A stretch of DNA of 64,000 bases, from NCBI GenBank assembly GCA_037957365.1, contig JARHVA010001425.1:2997501-3061500 (forward strand), in the 5' to 3' direction. The translations under genes and the position numbers were made by a program. Below are positions 45,491 through 58,745 of the stretch, in pieces (position 1 is the stretch's first letter; each line of letters starts with the position of its first letter). Source of the stretch: Torreya grandis (lineage: Eukaryota > Streptophyta > Pinopsida > Cupressales > Taxaceae). The notes beneath the pieces are model-generated. The model made no database searches. It was given only the letters and a program-made list of their open reading frames with translations, and had not been told where the DNA came from.

Positions 45491-46984
45491 GTTGTTGAAC
45501 CTGTGCAATAACTATCCTCAAAATAAAAAGCTCTGGAAGATGTGTGTTAGCTAGAACATATATGATATCTGCATAATAATATAATATAATATGCATGCAT
45601 AACATCAAAATGTAAGATAATTTGAGTCTAAATTTGTAATATGCTATTCATGTTATGTATAGCATTCACAAGGTTGTCAATATAGATATAATAATATATG
45701 TAATAGAAAATATGAGTAAAAATTGAGTAGCTACATAGGGGGATGGTAAATGATGTCCATCACAACACCAAAGTAAGAATGGGAGATGCATGAGGTCCCT
45801 CGTGACATCTAAAACTAGAGTGTGTAACGAGTAATAGACAAGTGTCATGGCCATGATGCATACAAGAAAACACACATACAACACACATAGGCACACAAAG
45901 TAGGCTAAGGGGCCATAATACAAGGGACATGGGCATATGTCACTAAATGTGATAAAATAAGACATGAACAAACATGTTCAAATGTCCACATACACAAACA
46001 ACAAGCAAATTGGATTAGAGCCACATATAAGGACATGTTTAAATGTCTATATATACACAATCAAGAAGTTACACACAAGGACATGGGAACATGTCCAAAG
46101 CATACATACTGTGAAAATAAGTGGAATAGATCCAAAGAGCAATGGCATATTCAAATGCCCTTAAATAGAAGAAGCATAGAGATATGATCAATTATAAACT
46201 AGGAAAGTTAAAAATGAAAGTATGCATGAACATGTAATACAAATCTACGTAAGAGTCAAGAGGTACATATGCTAAGTCTAAAGTAGTAGTAGCCATCAAA
46301 AAATCTAATTAGGTGTAGTATGATCAATATCAAGATATAATAGTGCTAAATTTATGATGTAGGGTATAGAAAAATGTAACCCAATAATAAAAACTATTTA
46401 TAGGATACCCCTAAATGGGTGAATGTGTCAAATGAAGAACCCATGTATCTATGCATATGCCCCCAATGGGTAGATAATAGTAAATTTGGATTGATGTAGT
46501 GAACCTTAATCTTGTAACAATCTAAAAGCACTCAACAAGAACAAGTAAATCATGTATGTATGATAAAACTGACTATACTAAGATAGCTAGCACATATAGT
46601 GTCTGACAAATATAATAAATGTAAACATTGCAATGAATATAATCTATAATTTTATATTTTCTTTGTAAATATTTGAATGTTTTTTGTGTTTTTTGAAATA
46701 TTATGTTGTTTTTGTATTTTTTAGATATAAGATATGTATAATCAACATGAAAATGAAACTATATATAAAGAGCAAGATAAAAGGAAAGTATGTACAAGAA
46801 AGGACTAGGATCAAGAAATGAGGGTCTAGAAATTCTTTATGGATGACTAGGGATGCCTGTGGCTCACACAAAGGCTGGATAAATGTGAAAATAGGTTCTA
46901 AGATAGGTCTAGGGATAATTGGTCTCACCTATCACTCTTATCACTCAATTTTCACTTTTAGGAGATTATAGTGTGTTAATGTAG
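45491..46984. repeat. Possible LTR and degenerate GACATG repeats
   Basis: It starts with TGTTGAACC after a purine run. Between 45922 and 46095 the phrase AAGGACATG or a variant recurs at 45922, 45959, 46029 and 46077, often paired with CATGTCC or ATGTCC to make short palindromes. At 46835-46970 the sequence repeats 44030-44200 (shared TCTAAGATAGGTCTAGGGATA and TTTTCACTTTTAGG-like phrases). No protein is seen. Confidence 0.5.
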
Positions 46985-47695
46985 AGATAAAGGAGAAATT
47001 TTAGAATATGTGGTGGATGGTGTTTGATGAGCCTCCATGCAATAATAATGAGCTTCCATTATAATTTTTGAGAAAAATTTATTGTGAGTTTGTGCTTCAT
47101 GAAATACCAAATTATTTAAACATGAAGGCCTCCCAAGGTATGGGCGGTGGGTCCTCATTTGATATAATTGGTGCTAGGTAGGACCAAAATTGCCCTAACT
47201 GAGTTCAAAGAAAAAGAAGGAAAATAACACATGCTTCTATCCCTAAAATTTTACATTGTACCACATAGATGGACACTCTTGAAGAAGTTTCTATCCTCAC
47301 AGAGGTTATGATTAACCATGGGATGTATACATTGAGGACTTATACACATGCTACAGGTGGTGGGACATCTAGTATTGGTATTGGTGCTAGCATCCCTCCT
47401 ACAGTTCCTATACATCATTGCAAATCACATGGGAGGAAGTGTACTGACCCTCCTCTTTAGGTGTTACATACACAAGCTACATTTGTGGAGAGTATACCTA
47501 CGTTCTTTAAACACACTAATACCCAATAGTTTATGCCATTTATAGTTGGTTCAACATCTCAAGACACTAGTTTAATTTCTTTAGTACCTTAGGACACCAA
47601 CACACTTGAGTGTATGCCATATTTTGTTGATTCAAGACATTAGGAGACTAGAAAGATCATACATCATATGTAATTACTTCAACAACTCATGACAC
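46985..47695 (+). pseudogene. Possible coding relic, unrecognised
   Basis: Reading pieces on the plus strand look protein-like. At 46999-47170: M-W-W-M-V-F-D-E-P-P, F-V-L-H-E-I-P-N-Y-L and G-M-G-G-G-S-S. At 47269-47460 there is an open 63-codon stretch with a Gly/Ser-rich middle, continuing after a TAG with T-Q-A-T-F-V-E-S-I-P-T to about 47695 through three more stops. No family was recognised and chance reading is possible. Confidence 0.3.
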
Positions 47696-50600
47696 TATCA
47701 TGTCAAACTTTATGACATCTATACTAACTTCACCACCCCCTCTCAGGTTATGTTAACCTATTGTTCAGGACTTATTGACTTCACCATCTATATTTGATAC
47801 ACATGTTTAATTTTAATTATAGTTTGTTTATGTATGTAAATAATATTAAGTTTATTTTTTATTATGGGTTTACTTAATTGACTAATATTTGATTGAACTT
47901 TTCATTTGTTGTTCGTATAGATGATTAATGATATTTTGGGTATTTCAGTAGGCCTAAATTTTATTGTAGATATTGCAATTAGCACTGGTGTACCCTACAC
48001 TTAAGTTCAGAAAATTACAAATTACATAAATTTACTATTTAATGTTAAATTACTTAAAGCATAGTATCCTAGATATATTTGAAACACTCTCATGTAAGTG
48101 TACCATATTTGTGTTTTATTTTTAATAAGTGTTTCATTCTCAAATTACATTGCTATCTCACATTATTGTCTTAATAAAAAACAAATATGAGATAGGTCAT
48201 GTGATGATTCTATAATGATAAGAATATAATAACCCTCTGATGCCAATAATAATGATAATCAAAATATTAAACTACCAATTTTTGATTTATCTTAATATAC
48301 CAATGTATCCATATAGTGAACTCAACCATTATTTTATCTCATTAAATTTAATCCATCAATGAACTTTTATGTATTCATGTATTTATTGTCCTTTGAACAA
48401 AAAACTATCTTTTAAGAAATATTATAGTCATAGATTTTTTATCATGCTTATTGGATTCACAGACTATTCATATCCATATAAAAATACTATGTTCCATGAC
48501 TACTCATAATCTAAAAAAAAATACTTCTCTATCACAATGTGAAATTAATTCTAAAATAGCTACACAACATGCTAATTTTCTTTAATACTCAATTTTATTT
48601 ATTTATCTGAAATTAGGCTTATTTTTATTTATTTCACAAGTTACCTCTTTTATTTATTAGTTTTATATATTATGAGAGATGCTATGGGAACCCCTCATGG
48701 ATGAGAAAAGGGTTTGAATGATGTTGTGGTTCCATCCTTAGATCCACTATCTCTACAACAACTCATGATTCAAAGACAAATACTAGTGAGAACACATGTA
48801 GTAAAATTATGTTTTAGCTTCATATTTGTATGCACATGTATATCTAAAGATACATGTATGCTCCATAGGAATCTCCATCATGGGTATATTCATGGTCTCG
48901 CAACCCAAAGCAACCATTTATGTGGCATACTATGAGTCTAGAATCACCTTGTTGTAAAATTTTATTCATGAAAATTCTATCATTTACAATATGCCATTTT
49001 AATGCATTACAATTTATATTTCATATGTTATGTAGATGCCATAATTTTTTGATGTTGAGGGAGAGACAGTTGATGCCTCACAGGTTGAGAGGAGAGTTTC
49101 TCCCCAAAATGAGTCATGTAACACTCCTAGTTATACATATATCATGAGGAAGAGTAATTTATTTAAAGGCAATGAGGAGAAGGAGAGCTAGTTGTTGTGC
49201 TAGGGGTCTAGTTGTAGGCACTATCTTATATGCCGATATGGCCCATATTGTATTCCTATATGCCACATTTTATATACGTACATGTTATTCTCTACATTAT
49301 TTCTTGATATATGTCTTATTGTTTATGTCATTATGACATATAACTTTGCATATACACTATTCAACATTCTCATTTTAATGATCTTATAAATATTATAACC
49401 ATTTATACACATGATAATATCAGTATGATGAGTTCGTTGTTACCCTACTTGTGTTACTAATATCTTTTTGGTCTATAGATGAATTTAATATTTTTGTTGT
49501 TTCCTCTTAGTTGAAATATAAATGATGTTAATTGAATGCATATGTGCACCTTTTTCTAGTCAAATAAGTTCAAGTTCTTACGAACATTATGTTGTTATGG
49601 ATATTCCAGTATTTTCTTATAGGTTGTTCAGTACTCTTATAAATTATAAGTTTGTTATTGTTGTCACATGAATAATTCACCGATGATCATTAATTCATCT
49701 TCTCAATTTTAAATTATTTTACGCCTTGAATCTTTTTTGTAAGCCTTATAACATTGTCCTCTACCTATTAAGTATCTTGGAATCCTTGTCTTGAACTTGT
49801 GTAGACCATTGAAACCTTGTGGTGAAGATCTTGAGATCATGGAAACCTTTGTTGAAAAACTTGATTTGTGGTTTGAATATGATTTGAGGGGGATATAACC
49901 TATTTTATATGTCTTTTAAGATAATACAAACTTACTATATGTCATTACAAACTTCTCAATACCTACAATTCTTTGTTTTGGGCTTAAAACCTATGTATTC
50001 TACCTGCTAGATCTATAATCATATTTATAAGACCTTATTTTAATTAGAGGATGCTTAAACACCATCACTATTTTCATTTTTAGACCTATATATAGGTCTT
50101 ATGGAGTGTAAAGGCCTTGAGACCCTTTGTATTAGCATTATCCATCATGGAACCCCACTATAGGCATGTAAGTTGTGTCATGAAGCTATGTTAAGAACCC
50201 TTACAAGATATATTAAGACCTATTTCTTGATTGAAACCCCCACTCTTGACTTTATGAGCTTAAAAAATTCAACAATAATCCTAAAACTCTTAGAAACATA
50301 TGCTTGAAGCCTTACAATGTGAATAAGACTATAAAAAATGAGGTGTTATGGGTTTTAGGGTTTTAAATAGTTTTTAAACTGATTTTGTAAGTTTGGAAGG
50401 ATCCACATGATTTTGATATTCATGGGAGGTCTAAGGATCATCATGATATGCCTTGAGGCTTGATAAAATCTCTTCAATAATCCCTTCTTAACATTCATAA
50501 GGAGACAGGCAAAAAGACATGCCTAGTTTTGTGAGTAGAACCCTTACAAACATGGGTTTGAATCTTGTTTTAGATTGTAGACTTGTTATCATACCCCACT

Positions 50601-51105
50601 TAGCCTATAACTCATATTTTATGGTCTTGAAGACCTTTCAATCTATACTCCCATGTTTTTAAACCTTGATGAGGTTGTGCACACCTTATACACACCTGCA
50701 ACTTTTCATATTTCTTTGTTAGGTTACTTTTAGACCCTGGCTTAATGACCTTGAGTGTCTACAGATGCTTGAAAGTCTTTAGGATGCTTATGAAGGCTTG
50801 GAAACATAAATTAAAACTTGCAATATTCACTTTCACTACTATGAAACCTATTTTATTGAGCTTATTTTGGCCTATAACTTTATTTTAATGCTTTGAAGAC
50901 ATTTCCTTGGGAGTATATTTCTTTGTTTATGGTATTTTGGTTCATGAAAGCTCTTTTTCATCATCATAACCTTCTCACAACCTTAGAAATTGCTTGAAAA
51001 ATATGATATTGAGCCTGGAGCCTCATGTTTTAGATTTCAAGACCTTGAAGGAGATATGAGTTCTTAGATGTTAGATGAATTTCAATCATGATTTTGATGA
51101 AAACT
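47696..51105. other. Intergenic sequence, nothing certain
   Basis: AT-rich. A plus-strand piece at 49040-49190 reads F-F-D-V-E-G-E-T-V-D-A-S-Q-V-E and might be another relic, with no recognisable family. From 49750 to 51080 phrases such as CTTGAAG, GAAACCT and AGACC recur irregularly, as in an old LTR or satellite flank. Confidence 0.35.
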
Positions 51106-54100
51106 TGAGGGATAGAGATGATTTTTCAGCTCATACACTTGCATGAGTGAGTCCTCTAAGAACACCCAGAGGATTATCCATCACTCGGCATGGGAGAGAT
51201 ATGGTAATGAGTTTTCTCTCATAGCCAAATGTATCTTAAAGGATAAAGAATTGATCAGTGGGGGACATATCTTAGGCCTTATTAACCCAATCAAAAATGG
51301 TCTATGTGGACATGTCTAGATTGGACTTTTAAGGCTATAATGATCATTATTTTATCTGTATAAGCCTTGATACTAAAATTTATAGTTGACTAGATGCATC
51401 CCTAAAGAGATTCTTATCATCATAAAGTGAGAAAACTAAGAAAAATTCCACCACACTTTGTAGGATAACTATGAGGGATAAAGATGATCCACTAGCTCCT
51501 ACACTCTCATGGATGAGTCCTCTAAGAACACCTTGAAGGATTCTGTCTCACTCAACATGGGGAGACATGACAATGAGTTATCTCTCACAGCCAAAAGTCT
51601 CTTAAAGGACAAAAATTTTGTTAGTGGGGGGAATATGTTATGCCTCATTATCCCAATAAATGAACCATCTATGTAGACACATCTAGATGGCCATTTTAAG
51701 TCTAGGACAACCATTATTCAATCTTCATCAGGGCCCAAAATTGAAAATTATAGTAGACCAGACACAACCCTTAAGAGAATATTATCATACTAAAGTGAGA
51801 AAATTGAGTAATATTATATCTCACATTATAAGAGAATCATGATGGCTAGAGATAATCTATCAACTCTTACACTTGCATAAATGAGTCATTTGAGAACACC
51901 CCAAAGGAATCTTTCTCACTCAATATGGATGAGACACGGAAATAAATTTTATCTGACAACCAAATGTCTTTTAAAAAATGAAAATTTGGTCAATGGGGGG
52001 CATATCTTGGGTCTCATTAGCCCAATTGATGAACCATCTATATGAACACATTAGGATGGACATTTTAAGGCTAGAATAACCATTTTTTGGTCTCTGTCAA
52101 GCCCTAAGATTGAAAATTACAATTAACCAGATGCATCCCTTGAGACAATATTATTGTTTCAAAGTGATAAAATTGAGAGACCTTCTATCATGTGTTTTAA
52201 GATAACCTTGAGCACTAGAGACAATCCTATAGATTGTACACTTATATGGAGTAGTCTTATTAGAATATCTTTGAGGATTGTCTCTCAATTGACATGAGTG
52301 AGACATGGTAATCAAATTTTTTCATATTCAAATGTCTCTTAAAGGACAAAAATCTTGTTAGTGGGGGAATATATTATGGCTTATTATACCAATCAAACCA
52401 TCTACATAGACATGTTCAAATGGGCATTTTAAGGCTAGAATAACCATTATCTAGTCTCTGTCAGGCCTCGAGATTGAAAGTTGCAGTTGACCAAATGCAT
52501 CCATTGAGATAATATTATCATCCCAAAGTGAGAAAAATGAGAAAACTTACATCATGAATTGAAAGAAAACTATGAGGGTTACATATAAACCATTAGATCT
52601 TACACTTTAATGGATGAGTCCTCTAAGAAACCCCAGGATGATTCTCTTTCACTCGATATGAGCGAGACATGGCAATGAGTTTTATCTTATTTCCAAATAT
52701 CTCTTAAAGGATGAAATGTTAGTTAGTTAGGGGCATATCTTGGGCCTCTTTATCCCATTCAATGAATTATATTTGTGGACACATTTAGATGGGTGTTTTA
52801 AGGCTAGAATAATCATTATCTAGTCTTTGTTATGCCATAGAATTGAAATTTACAATTGACCAAACATCCCTTGAGAGAATATTATCTCCTCAAAGTGAGA
52901 AAACTAAGTAAAATTAAATTGCTCTTTGTAGGATAACCATGAGGGCTAGATATGAATCATCAGCTCCTAAACTTGCACAAATGAGTCCTTTAATCAAGCT
53001 CAAGAAGATTCTCTCTCATTTGACATGAGTGAGATATAGTAATGCATTTTTTTATCAAAGCTGAATGTCTCTTAAAGGATAAAAAAATTGGTCAGTGGGG
53101 GGCATATCTTGGGCCTTATTATCCTAATTAATGAATTGTTTGCATGGACACATAAAATAATCATTATCTGGTCTTGATCAGGCCTTGAATTGAAAATTGT
53201 TGATTGACCACATCCCTTAAGAGAATATTATCATCCCAAAGTGAGAAAACTAAGAAAACTTCCATTACACATTTTAATAGAATCACTCAGGCTAGAGATG
53301 AACTGTTAGCTCCTCTAAACAACCCCAGGAGGATTCTCTCTCACTCAATATGGTAACATGTTTTCTCTTGTAGCCAAATGTATCTTAAAGGATGAAAACT
53401 ATTTTGGTGGGATGCATACTTGGGCCTCATTATATCAATTGATGAATCATCTTTGTGGACACATCGAGATGGGTATTTTGAGGCTAGAATGGTCATTATC
53501 TAGTCTTCATCGTGCCTTGAAATTAAAAGTTGTAATTGACTAGATGCATCCCTTAAGAGATTATTATTATCCTAAAATGAGGAAATTGAGAAAAATTCTA
53601 TCATGAATTGTAAGATAATAGTGATGGCTAGATATAAACCATCAACTCTTACAATTACATGGATGAGTACTCTAAGCAAGCCTAAGAGGATTCTCTCTCA
53701 CTCAATAACATTGATACATAGTAATAAGTTTTATCTCATAGCTAAATGTCTCTTAAAGGATAAAAAGTTGATCAATGTGTGGCATATCTTGGGCCTCACT
53801 AGCCCAATCAATGAACTATCTATGTGGACACATTCAAATAGACATTTTAAGGCTATAATAGCCATTATTTGGTCTCTGTCAGGCCATGAGACTGAAACTT
53901 ATAGTTGATCAGTTGCATTACTTAAGAGAATCTTATCATCCCAAACTGAGAAAATTGCAGAAAATTACATCATGCATTGAATAAGAACTATGAGGGATAG
54001 AGACAAATAATTATTTTCTAAACTTATATGGACAAGTCCTCTAATCAACCCCAATAGTATTCTCTCTCACTCGACATGAACAAGACATGATAGCAAGTTT

Positions 54101-54145
54101 TATCTCACAACTAAATGTCTCTTAAAGGATGAAAAGTTATCAGTG
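51106..54145 (+). repeat. Satellite-like tandem array, unit about 366 bp, about 8.3 copies
   Basis: The landmark GTCCTCTAAG or its variant occurs at 51151, 51517, 51885, 52254, 52618, 52985, 53311, 53667 and 54036. Spacings are 366, 368, 369, 364, 367, 326, 356 and 369. Each unit then has CTCACTC-ACATG-GAGACATGG, TGTCTCTTAAAGGA, a G-rich AGTGGGGGGCATAT, and CATCCCTTGAGAGAATATTATC. The sixth-to-seventh step lost about 40 bp. The last unit is cut off at about 54145. Units differ strongly from one another, so the array is old. The unit equals about 122 codons and one frame on the plus strand is largely open in several units. Confidence 0.9.
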
Positions 54146-55332
54146 AGGTTTCCTAAATGATTCAATAGGGTTTCATTTTATCCTTGTGGAAGAATCAAGT
54201 TTGAACATGTTTTAAGACTTTACCAATAGGTATGAAAATTTTGCAGGGTTGCATGGTAGAGAATTTCAAAAGAATAATTTTATGATTGATCAAGGTGAGA
54301 AATTAAGAACGTCCTAAAGTTGCAGTCATATTTCCAAGGTTTTTAGCCTCAAAGAATTACCTATAGGTCTAAAGATCATGATAATGATAGTTGCAAATCT
54401 GAAAGTAAATTTTGAATGATTTTTAAACTTCTTCAAATGTTTACAAACCTGTAACATAGTGTAAGGTTTTCTAAATGAGTAATGGCTAGATCACATAGAG
54501 GAAATAAGGTTTCATGATTGTTGTAAGACAAGTCATGGCTTTCATAATCCTTCATAATGAGAAAATTAACCATGTAAATTACCTAAAATTTTGTAAAAAG
54601 GGGATTTAGGTGTAAAGTGAAGTATTGAAGGTGATTTAAAGGTTTGAGGGCACATGTATTTGAAGTTATTTAATAATCTTAGGTCTATAGTCTTAGAACA
54701 ACTACTGAAACTCAAATGTTATGACGTCTTGTAAAAATTAAGCATAAATAAAGGTACCAAATTGTTTGTTGAATGAGAAAACACTAGTAGAAGATCAAGA
54801 ACCTTTAGAAGGCATAAAATTTTAATATTTGTGTGAAATATTCCCTATGTAAGGTGAAAAACCATGAGCATAAGGGCTAGAAGCACAATTTATGTCATTT
54901 TTCAAGAAACATACTTAGATAAGAATGTGAAAGCTAATATTTGAGTTAGATAAACTCAAAAGGTATAAAATAAGCCTATCCAATGTGTTTTTGAGTGAAG
55001 GAACCACTAAATAAGGTTGTATACCTATTCAATAACAAGACAAATCTAATTGAGAACGAAACCTAGATCCCCTACGTCAAAAATTAATGTTCCAAGAGCT
55101 TAAATACAAGACTAAACTTGATCAAACTCTATAAAATGTATTATTTTTTAACTTCTCTTTGTTTTAAGAAGATAATATTATCTACTCATGGTACTAACCA
55201 TGTGAAGGTGAAATCTCATCTGGTGCCACTAACCTACAATAAAATTATTAGTAAAATTTTTATATAAAAATAAAAACTTAATGATAAAATAATTCAAAAT
55301 TAAAATACAGTAAATCAAATAAGTTAATGATA
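54146..55332. other. Intergenic sequence after the satellite
   Basis: No gene. The style (short phrases around AGGTTT and CATGAT) resembles the flank on the other side of the array but no alignment was possible by eye. Confidence 0.35.
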
Positions 55333-58300
55333 TTAATGTGAAATATAAGATGATTTTTTCATACTAACTTTAATAATAAAATCCAATGAACCTTTGAGAT
55401 CATCTTTGTTTTTAATTATTTCAAGAATTGCTTCATGCTCAAATTTAATTACTTTCCACAAACTTTTGTTATGAGGCTTTCCATGATATTTGATCATTTG
55501 AATATTTGTAGAAATAACCATATTTTAATAATGAAGAATAACCTAATGTATTCAAATTCCTCAAATAACATTTTTTTTATGATAGTACCTATGAACCCAA
55601 GTTCTTATAACCACTATGGATCTAGTGGGATAAACTAGGTCTTATCCATCCATGACATTTGTGGTTATTTTTTTTGCCTCTATATAATCACAAAAGTAGT
55701 AGTCTATTCTCTCATCATTATCCTTATGTGCAATGACTGCAAAAACATGTCTTGTATTTAAAGAATAATCAATTTGTAAGCACATATAGAAAAAAATAAA
55801 GATATCACTAATATAACTAAGGATAAATTTAAATTAGAAACAAATTGTACCTAGTTATGCCAAATATGATATGTGGTCAAAGTCAATCGATGATGCCATT
55901 TCATGATCTATTAATTTTTGGAGTGAATGGCTACTCTCTATTGGTGTTATGGGTATACAATACCATTGATCAACATATTATTTTGATTCATATTTACAAT
56001 TAAATTTCATACAACGTAAACACAATTATGTTATATCCCTAGTATAAATAGTCCATGAACTAGAATTTGAGCTTTAGATGGAGTGGAAAACACTTGATCT
56101 AGGTACTGTACTGAAATATTCATACATTGCCTTGTATTTTTCCTCCATTAACTGAAATAATATTCCACATGAAAATATTTGTTTGATCCATGACAAAAGT
56201 TTTCATTACACTAAGTCACAATACTTGTACCATCAATCAAATTAAAACCATCCTTGTGATTTTCCTACTATTTTTTAAAGGATATTTTTACACATGCACT
56301 TTCACCATAATGTTCCCCTTCTCCATTACAAACCTCAAAGAAGCTCCAAAAATGTTGAACTATATTCTTCTTATGCACTCTACTTAACTAGTAAAACATT
56401 TGAGAATTCTTAAACTATCCTGCATAATTGTTTGACCAAATATAATGTATATCAAACATGATTTCTCTTGCATTCATATTTATATGAAATATATCAAAAT
56501 AACTTTGGACACACACTAGACAAAGTTATATGTCATCACTCATATAAAAGTGGTACTCCCTCAAAATATTTTTGTTATCATTTATGCTATTAGCTACATG
56601 TCTGAATGTATTATACACAAAAATTCTAACTTGAATTGAATTATAGTATTGGGATTGAACCTCATTGTGTGGTTGTAGTGTGTAGTTCTCAACAAAGTCC
56701 ATAATTGAAATAATGGTGCCAATTGGAAAGTTGTCCTTATATAGCTTAAATTGATTATATAACCATTTTGATTTGTGTGTGTGTCTTGCATATTGGTAGA
56801 TAATATTATTATTTAATTCAAACATGAAATAAAATACAAAAACTTTGGTTATAACCAACTCACATCTTGATGAATCTTTTCCATATTTTAACACATAATT
56901 TATAGATTTGTACTTCTTATAATTAACAAATTTCTTTCCAAATTCATGTGAAATTTATTTATGTATATAGCTAGTTAAATTTGATGAAACACTGCTATTA
57001 TTACATGTTCCATCTAAAAATTATTTGGCAAAAAAAAAAAAAATTCCTCAAGTCTTTGAAAAAAAGACTTTGGATTAATTCTCTTGATGTTTTAGGTAGG
57101 GAAGCCACCATACAACCTTGAATAATATCATCAATATGTAAAGTACAACATATATGATGAAAAATATCAAAATACATAACAAATTCAACATGTACCCTAC
57201 AACATGTGATGTAGGCTTGGCTAGTTTAACATAGAAAGGCTTGCACATCTCAAATGACATTTGGCTGATTATCAATTGGGAATTAAATTTTTAAATAAAT
57301 ATTTTATAAAATTTTGTTTGGGTCATGTCTAAGAAATGTTTTGCATGTGGCTCATAGTTTTTTGAACATTTTTATTATTTCACAAACATATTTTACGTTA
57401 AATGAGACCCTTGTACCCTCGTGCCAAAAATTTTCAATCAAATATCTTGTTCCTTCAATTAATGCCTTATCTTTTTGTAGGAGTCTACCACTAAATGCCC
57501 AACAATCCAGGAGTAAAGGGATATCAAGCATTATTTTTCTTTCTACAACATTTATTATATTTTTTATATTCAATTTCAAGGTTTTACTTTTTCACTAAGA
57601 ATTTGAGATTTAGATGTTTGCTTACTCACTATAGATTCCATTATTACTCATATTATCACATTACTATATTTTTTTAAACTTCTATTATCTATTACCTTAA
57701 ATGCATTAAATCAAATTTTTACTATTGCATTATTTCCTCCATCCATATTGATTTTTATTAAAACCTAAATAATCTATCACATGATATATTTTTTATATTT
57801 TCATTAATTGAAAAAATAGTTGACACCATTTTGTATGAATTTTATTCTCAAATGCATATTCTTATACACATTGAACACGATTTCAAATGAATCTTTTTGA
57901 TATTTTACCTTTCATAGGTTCTATTATTATTTTTATCTATTTCAACCAAATACCTTGGTTTTCATTGCATTATCCTTGGAGGTGTGGGTTTAGGAGTTAT
58001 ATTTTATATTAAATTGGGTAGTTTTACCACTTTAACCATACAAGGGATATTACAGGGTTGGTTAGATACATTGACCCTAGACGTGAAGTGAATTTCTCTT
58101 CATTAAGGAAGACATGAATTAAGGTCGTTACTTGATGTTGATTATCATCATGATCAAGAAATTCATTATGGATGGATGTTTCATTATGTTGTGATTCTCT
58201 ATATGTTTCATCACTCATTACAAATTCAATACTTACATGCACTACATTTTGAATTTCATCATTAAACAAGGATTGATTAAGTTCTCTTATCTCATCTGAA

Positions 58301-58511
58301 GACATATTTATATTAAATTCCATATAATTGGGCATGTTATTTTCATTTGAAATATTATGTAGTGTGAATGAAGCACCTTCACCTTGCCTAGAAGCTCTGA
58401 TGGATGCTCTCCCATCTACTTGTATTTTTATTTATTTTTCTCTTTTCTCTTCTCTTTTCTCATTTTTTGAATCTTTAATTGGTATTTTGTGATGACTTCT
58501 TGACCCCATTA
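55333..58511 (-). pseudogene. Transposase-like gene relic with a D-F-V-E-N-Y motif
   Basis: Minus-strand pieces in order form one protein-like gene. It starts with ATG 58511, a basic N-terminus (M-G-S-R-S-H-H-K) and an acidic part, 58335-58024. A stretch at 57579-57352 includes S-G-R-L-L-Q-K-D-K and G-T-R-V-S-F-N. A piece at 57275-57075 includes I-S-Q-M-S-F and K-P-F-Y-V-K. The best-preserved piece, 56894-56526, has K-W-L-Y-N-Q-F-K, I-S-I-M-D-F-V-E-N-Y (the Asp near residue 66), E-V-Q-S-Q-Y-Y and Y-H-F-Y-M-S-D-D. Late parts include H-V-F-A-V-I-A-H-K near 55770 and the open piece 55521-55333 with I-K-Y-H-G-K-P-H. An Asp followed by A/V-E-N-Y and later an S-D-D suggests a DDE-type nuclease core. 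I recall similar D-F-A-E-N-Y proteins but cannot name the family. Terminal inverted repeats were not found. Confidence 0.5.
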
Positions 58512-58680
58512 TTTATCTTTATTGAAATAATTCAATTGTAGAATTAAATTTGAAGAATTTGTAGTGATTGAGATAAAAATAATGTATAATTTATAGAATT
58601 TACATAGTTACAGTAGTAAAAACTAGTTTAAAGTTATAAAAACTAAAAAAAATAAGAAAATTTCATGGGAATGAAGAAAA
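58512..58680. other. Short upstream region of the transposase-like gene
   Basis: AT-rich 5' flank on the minus-strand gene; nothing specific. Confidence 0.3.
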
Positions 58681-58745
58681 ATATGTGAATCATAAAGGGT
58701 GTGTGTGCTTCTAAAAAACATGCACAACCTTTATGGTTCACATAT
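58681..58745. repeat. Inverted repeat (hairpin), 24-bp arms
   Basis: ATATGTGAATCATAAAGG at 58681 pairs with CCTTTATGGTTCACATAT ending at 58745, and the arms extend through TGTGC/GCACA with few mismatches. The loop is about 13 bases. It lies 170 bp upstream of the start of the transposase-like gene. It may be a folded-back end, a small MITE remnant or chance. Confidence 0.75.

Noticed and set aside
45494..45530. TGTTGAACC at 45494 as the same LTR start as TGTTTAACC at 2154
   Set aside because: Similarity fades after about 35 bp, and the shared 2.7/43.5-kb block lies on opposite sides of the two starts.
51106..54145. CRISPR-like array
   Set aside because: Units are about 366 bp and diverged throughout, with no short identical repeats and unique spacers.
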